Below are positions 12,775 through 15,039 of a stretch of 15,039 nucleotides of DNA, in pieces (position 1 is the stretch's first letter; every line of letters begins with the position of its first letter). The notes beneath the pieces are model-generated. The model was given only the letters and a program-made list of their open reading frames with translations, made no database searches and was not told where the DNA came from. The position numbers and the translations under genes were made by a program. The stretch is from contig CAZPUJ010000240.1 of the NCBI GenBank assembly GCA_964589725.1, positions 1-15,039 on the forward strand, in the 5' to 3' direction. This DNA comes from CAYSHJ01 sp964589725 (GTDB lineage Bacteria > Planctomycetota > Planctomycetia > Planctomycetales > Planctomycetaceae).

Positions 12775-14391
12775 CTACTCGTCCGACGCGGGCGAAGCGT
12801 TGGCGGAGTCGGCCTGTTTCGTTGGTCGTGCCAAGAAGTGCGGCGCATCGACGGCGATCGGCGGGACGCAGACTTCCTCGGCGAGATGCAGGCTGCGGGG
12901 CATGTTGGCAGGGTCATCGGGGACTCGGCGGATGTCGGCGCCCAGGTAATTCAGCTTGCGTTCGAGCTGATCGTAGCCGCGGTCGAGGTGATAGATGCGC
13001 TTTACGACCGTCTCGCCGTCGGCGGCGAGACCGGCGAGCACCAAGGCGGCGCTGGCTCGCAGGTCGGACGCCATCACGCAGGCGCCGCTCAGTTGAGTGA
13101 CGCCGCTGATGATGGCGCTCGGGCCTTCGCGACGAATGCACGCACCCAATCGTACCAGTTCCGAAGCGTGCATGAAGCGGTCGGGAAAGACTTTGTCCGT
13201 GACGACACTGATTCCGCGCGCGAGACACAACAAGGCCATGAATTGAGCCTGCACGTCGGTCGGCAAGCCGGGATAAGGCAGTGCAGTCGCGTCGACCGAT
13301 CGTAACTCAAGCGGAGCATCGACGCGGATCACGGAGTCATCGGTCATGTCTCCGGCGGTCATGCCTCCGGCGAGCGGGGGGCGTAAGCCCCCTGATGCGT
13401 TTGACGGTCCATCGGTGTCGTGTCCATGTTCGAAGCCATCAGGGGCCTGCCGGCCCCCGCTCGCCGTGTTCGTTTCCTCCGTGTTCGTTTCCAGTGATCC
13501 GATGAGCGCATCGATCTGATTCAGGCGTCCGACCGGCGTTGACGTGGTGTCGGTCAGTTCAACGCGGACGCCGATCTCGCGCAATTTCTCGACGACGGCG
13601 GTCAGGTGATTCAGGCGAACGTTTTCAATCTCAATACAGCCGCCGGAGATCGCGGCGGCGAGCATCAGCGTTGCGGCCTCGATGCGATCCGGGATGATCG
13701 TGTGTTCGACGCCGGTCAGACGTTCGACTCCCTCGATGTGTAAGAACGGCGTTCCCAAACCGTCGATCTTCGCCCCCATCGCGTTCAGCAAGTTGCCGAG
13801 ATCGACCACTTCCGGCTCGCATGCGGCGGCCTCGATGATCGTTTCTCCTTCGGCCAGCGTGGCGGCGCACATCACGTTGCATGTGCCGGTGACGGTGCTA
13901 CCGAATGGCCCGCCGAGATAAATATGGTTGCCGTGCAACCGCTTGACCTCTGCGACGACGTAACCGCGCTCGACGCGAATGTCGGCACCGAGTGCTCGCA
14001 GACCTTTGAGATGCAGCTCGATCGGTCGATCGCCGATGTTGCAGCCACCGGGCAGCGAAACGCACGCTCGACCGCGCCGCGCGAGCAGCGGGCCGAGCAC
14101 GCAGAAACTGGCTCGCATCTTGCGGACCAATTCGTAATCGGCCACGAACGGGCGCGAGTCGATCACTCGCATCGCCAGTGACCGATCCGCGCGGCGTTCG
14201 ATCTGCAGGCCCAACGTCCGCAACAGCTCGATGAGCGTTTGCACGTCAACCAAATCGGGCACGTCGCGGAGCACCGTCTCACTATCGGCTAGTAGCGCGG
14301 CCGCCATGATCGGCAATGCCGAGTTCTTCGCTCCGCCAACACGCACTCGTCCCGCCAGTGGCCGTCCGCCGCGAATCACGAACATGTCCAT
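12775..14391 (-). CDS. murA: UDP-N-acetylglucosamine 1-carboxyvinyltransferase, with in-frame repeat insertion
   Basis: The protein has 538 residues, about 110 more than usual. The ATG at 14391 follows GAGGG at 7 nt; the 18 codons further upstream translate an AT-rich simple repeat and are excluded. MurA adds phosphoenolpyruvate to UDP-GlcNAc, the first committed step of peptidoglycan synthesis. Conserved sites are GGAKNSALP with K22-N23 at the usual numbers, SLPGGCNIGDRP (112-123, active-site Cys117), FGSTVTGTCNVM (163-174), IPDRIEAAT (233-241), YPGLPTDVQAQF (373-384, catalytic-type Asp379), DRFMHASELVRLGA (404-417) and ASDLRASAAL (441-450). Residues about 283-366 are an extra Thr/Gly/Asp-rich loop largely encoded by a palindromic repeat, and about 28 C-terminal residues form an extra tail. 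It is downstream of prmC on the same strand (87-bp gap), probably co-transcribed. Confidence 0.95.
   Translation of the reverse strand: MDMFVIRGGRPLAGRVRVGGAKNSALPIMAAALLADSETVLRDVPDLVDVQTLIELLRTLGLQIERRADRSLAMRVIDSRPFVADYELVRKMRASFCVLGPLLARRGRACVSLPGGCNIGDRPIELHLKGLRALGADIRVERGYVVAEVKRLHGNHIYLGGPFGSTVTGTCNVMCAATLAEGETIIEAAACEPEVVDLGNLLNAMGAKIDGLGTPFLHIEGVERLTGVEHTIIPDRIEAATLMLAAAISGGCIEIENVRLNHLTAVVEKLREIGVRVELTDTTSTPVGRLNQIDALIGSLETNTEETNTASGGRQAPDGFEHGHDTDGPSNASGGLRPPLAGGMTAGDMTDDSVIRVDAPLELRSVDATALPYPGLPTDVQAQFMALLCLARGISVVTDKVFPDRFMHASELVRLGACIRREGPSAIISGVTQLSGACVMASDLRASAALVLAGLAADGETVVKRIYHLDRGYDQLERKLNYLGADIRRVPDDPANMPRSLHLAEEVCVPPIAVDAPHFLARPTKQADSANASPASDE
13341..13370. repeat. 15-bp tandem duplication in murA, left of the palindrome
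   Basis: The unit CGGTCATGTCTCCGG (13341-13355) is followed by a copy with one substitution (13356-13370). On the murA strand it encodes the repeated AGGMT, AGDMT. Confidence 0.85.
13369..13465. repeat. 97-bp palindromic repeat inside murA
   Basis: GGCGAGCGGGGG (13369-13380) is the exact complement of 13454-13465, and CCCCTGATG (13389-13397) of 13437-13445. Each half also folds on itself: GGGGGC/GCCCCC around GTAA (13377-13392) and GGGGCC/GGCCCC around TGCC (13442-13457). In murA it reads ASGGRQAPDGFEHG and ASGGLRPPLAGG. From memory, similar peptides recur in planctomycete predicted proteins; this was not checked. Confidence 0.88.
13465..13494. repeat. 15-bp tandem duplication in murA, right of the palindrome
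   Basis: CGTGTTCGTTTCCTC (13465-13479) is followed by CGTGTTCGTTTCCAG (13480-13494). It encodes ETNTE, ETNTA on the murA strand. Confidence 0.85.
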
Positions 14392-14415
14392 CCGTGGACC
14401 CTCGCTGAAGTCAGG

Positions 14416-14456
14416 CAATTGCAAATTGCAAATTGACAATTGCAAATTGGCAATTT
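14416..14456. repeat. AT-rich simple repeat between prmC and murA
   Basis: CAATTG and CAAATTG alternate five to six times (CAATTGCAAATTGCAAATTG and onward). The tract is nearly self-complementary and fills half of the 87-bp gap between prmC and murA. Confidence 0.85.
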
Positions 14457-14478
14457 ACGGCCCGATTTCGGTGGCCTT

Positions 14479-15039
14479 CTAGCTTTTTCGGGCGGCTCGG
14501 ACAACCCGAGGTTTCTTGGCCAAGTCCTTCAGGACGGTGATGCCTTCGTAGCGGCCGTCCTGGATCAGAAGTTGCGTGACGGTGTCGGCTTGTTCACAGC
14601 CGATCTCAAGCAGCAAGTGGCCGCCGGACGCGAGAAAACTCGGAGCCTCGGTCACCAACCGTCGAATGACGCTCAGCCCGTCCGGGCCACCATCAAGGGC
14701 GGATCTCGGCTCGTGCAAACGGATGTCCGGCGAAAGCGTCTCGATCTCAGCGGCCACGATATACGGCGGGTTACTGGCGATCAGCTCGAACGTCTCGCCC
14801 TCGGTCAACGGGGCGAAGAGGTCGCCCTGCACAAACCGAACTCGGTTGGCGACGCGGAGTGTCTCGGCATTCTGTCCAGCGATCGCCAAAGCGGTGACGG
14901 ACAGATCGGTCGCCGTCACCTGAGCCGACGGAGCATTCACAGCGATCGAGATCGCGATGCATCCGGAGCCGGTGCCGACATCCAACACTCGCGGTTGCGG
15001 CAAAGGCTTGATCACGTCGAGGGCATCGACGACCAGCGT
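14479..15039 (-). CDS. prmC: Release-factor glutamine methyltransferase PrmC (partial)
   Basis: The frame runs from a TAG at 14479-14481 to the window end, giving 186 residues; the N-terminal domain (about 90-100 residues in the family) is outside. PrmC methylates the Gln of the GGQ motif in release factors RF1 and RF2. The first visible residues, TLVVDAL, fit the substrate-side helix before the Rossmann domain. Motif I is LDVGTGSGCIAISIA, the post-I acidic strand is VTATDLS, motif IV is the diagnostic ASNPPYI that binds the target glutamine, and HEPRSALDGGPDGL plus HLLLEIG follow as expected. An internal GTG at 15015 lies within the conserved domain and is not the start. The gene is followed on the same strand by murA, an order I recall as common in planctomycetes (prfA-prmC-murA). 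Confidence 0.93.
   Translation of the reverse strand, partial: TLVVDALDVIKPLPQPRVLDVGTGSGCIAISIAVNAPSAQVTATDLSVTALAIAGQNAETLRVANRVRFVQGDLFAPLTEGETFELIASNPPYIVAAEIETLSPDIRLHEPRSALDGGPDGLSVIRRLVTEAPSFLASGGHLLLEIGCEQADTVTQLLIQDGRYEGITVLKDLAKKPRVVRAARKS

Noticed and set aside
12775..14391. Possibility that murA is a pseudogene because of its length and insertion
   Set aside because: All catalytic motifs are present in one unbroken frame, and the insertion lies between conserved segments.

Overview
The window looks like chromosome from a planctomycete (Planctomycetota). The case rests on gene style: a HEAT-repeat protein, a membrane-anchored WD40-like propeller, an exported leucine-rich-repeat protein, an exported SAM methyltransferase and a prmC-murA pair, all in loose order on both strands and rich in G+C. 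It also rests on the unusual density of short palindromic repeats. The assignment is inferred from sequence alone; no search was run.

Layout: 1-194 is the 3' end of a dihydroorotase gene (+), convergent with a HEAT-repeat gene (250-1326, -). Then come a composite palindromic repeat (1498-1663), an exported methyltransferase (1719-2510, +), a repeat-filled spacer holding a 309-bp element with terminal inverted repeats (2548-2856), a membrane-anchored propeller (3267-4820, +), an FGGY sugar kinase (4986-6644, -), a second copy of the composite repeat (6766-6926), an atypical SDR protein (6973-7983, +) and a small exported protein (7943-8371, -). After these lie aroA (8729-10030, +), coupled to rsmB (10027-11670, +), an internalin-like LRR protein (11884-12732, +), murA (12775-14391, -) and prmC (14479-15039, -, cut by the window end).

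The recognisable genes are mostly housekeeping: pyrimidine synthesis (pyrC), shikimate pathway (aroA), 16S rRNA methylation (rsmB), peptidoglycan precursor synthesis (murA) and release-factor methylation (prmC). No phage, CRISPR, toxin or defence cassette is visible, and no tRNA or rRNA gene was recognised.

The unusual content is the repeats. At least seven kinds of short palindromic element occur. Some lie in spacers, but others sit in frame inside the SDR, rsmB and murA genes and lengthen those proteins without breaking them. One family is striking: 21-bp hairpins with an 8-bp stem of variable sequence and a nearly fixed 5-nt loop (CTYGY). Six copies occur in two spacers, in mirror-image arrangements, and the stems change by compensating substitutions. 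This is the best candidate for something not well described. No system made of new protein genes was found.
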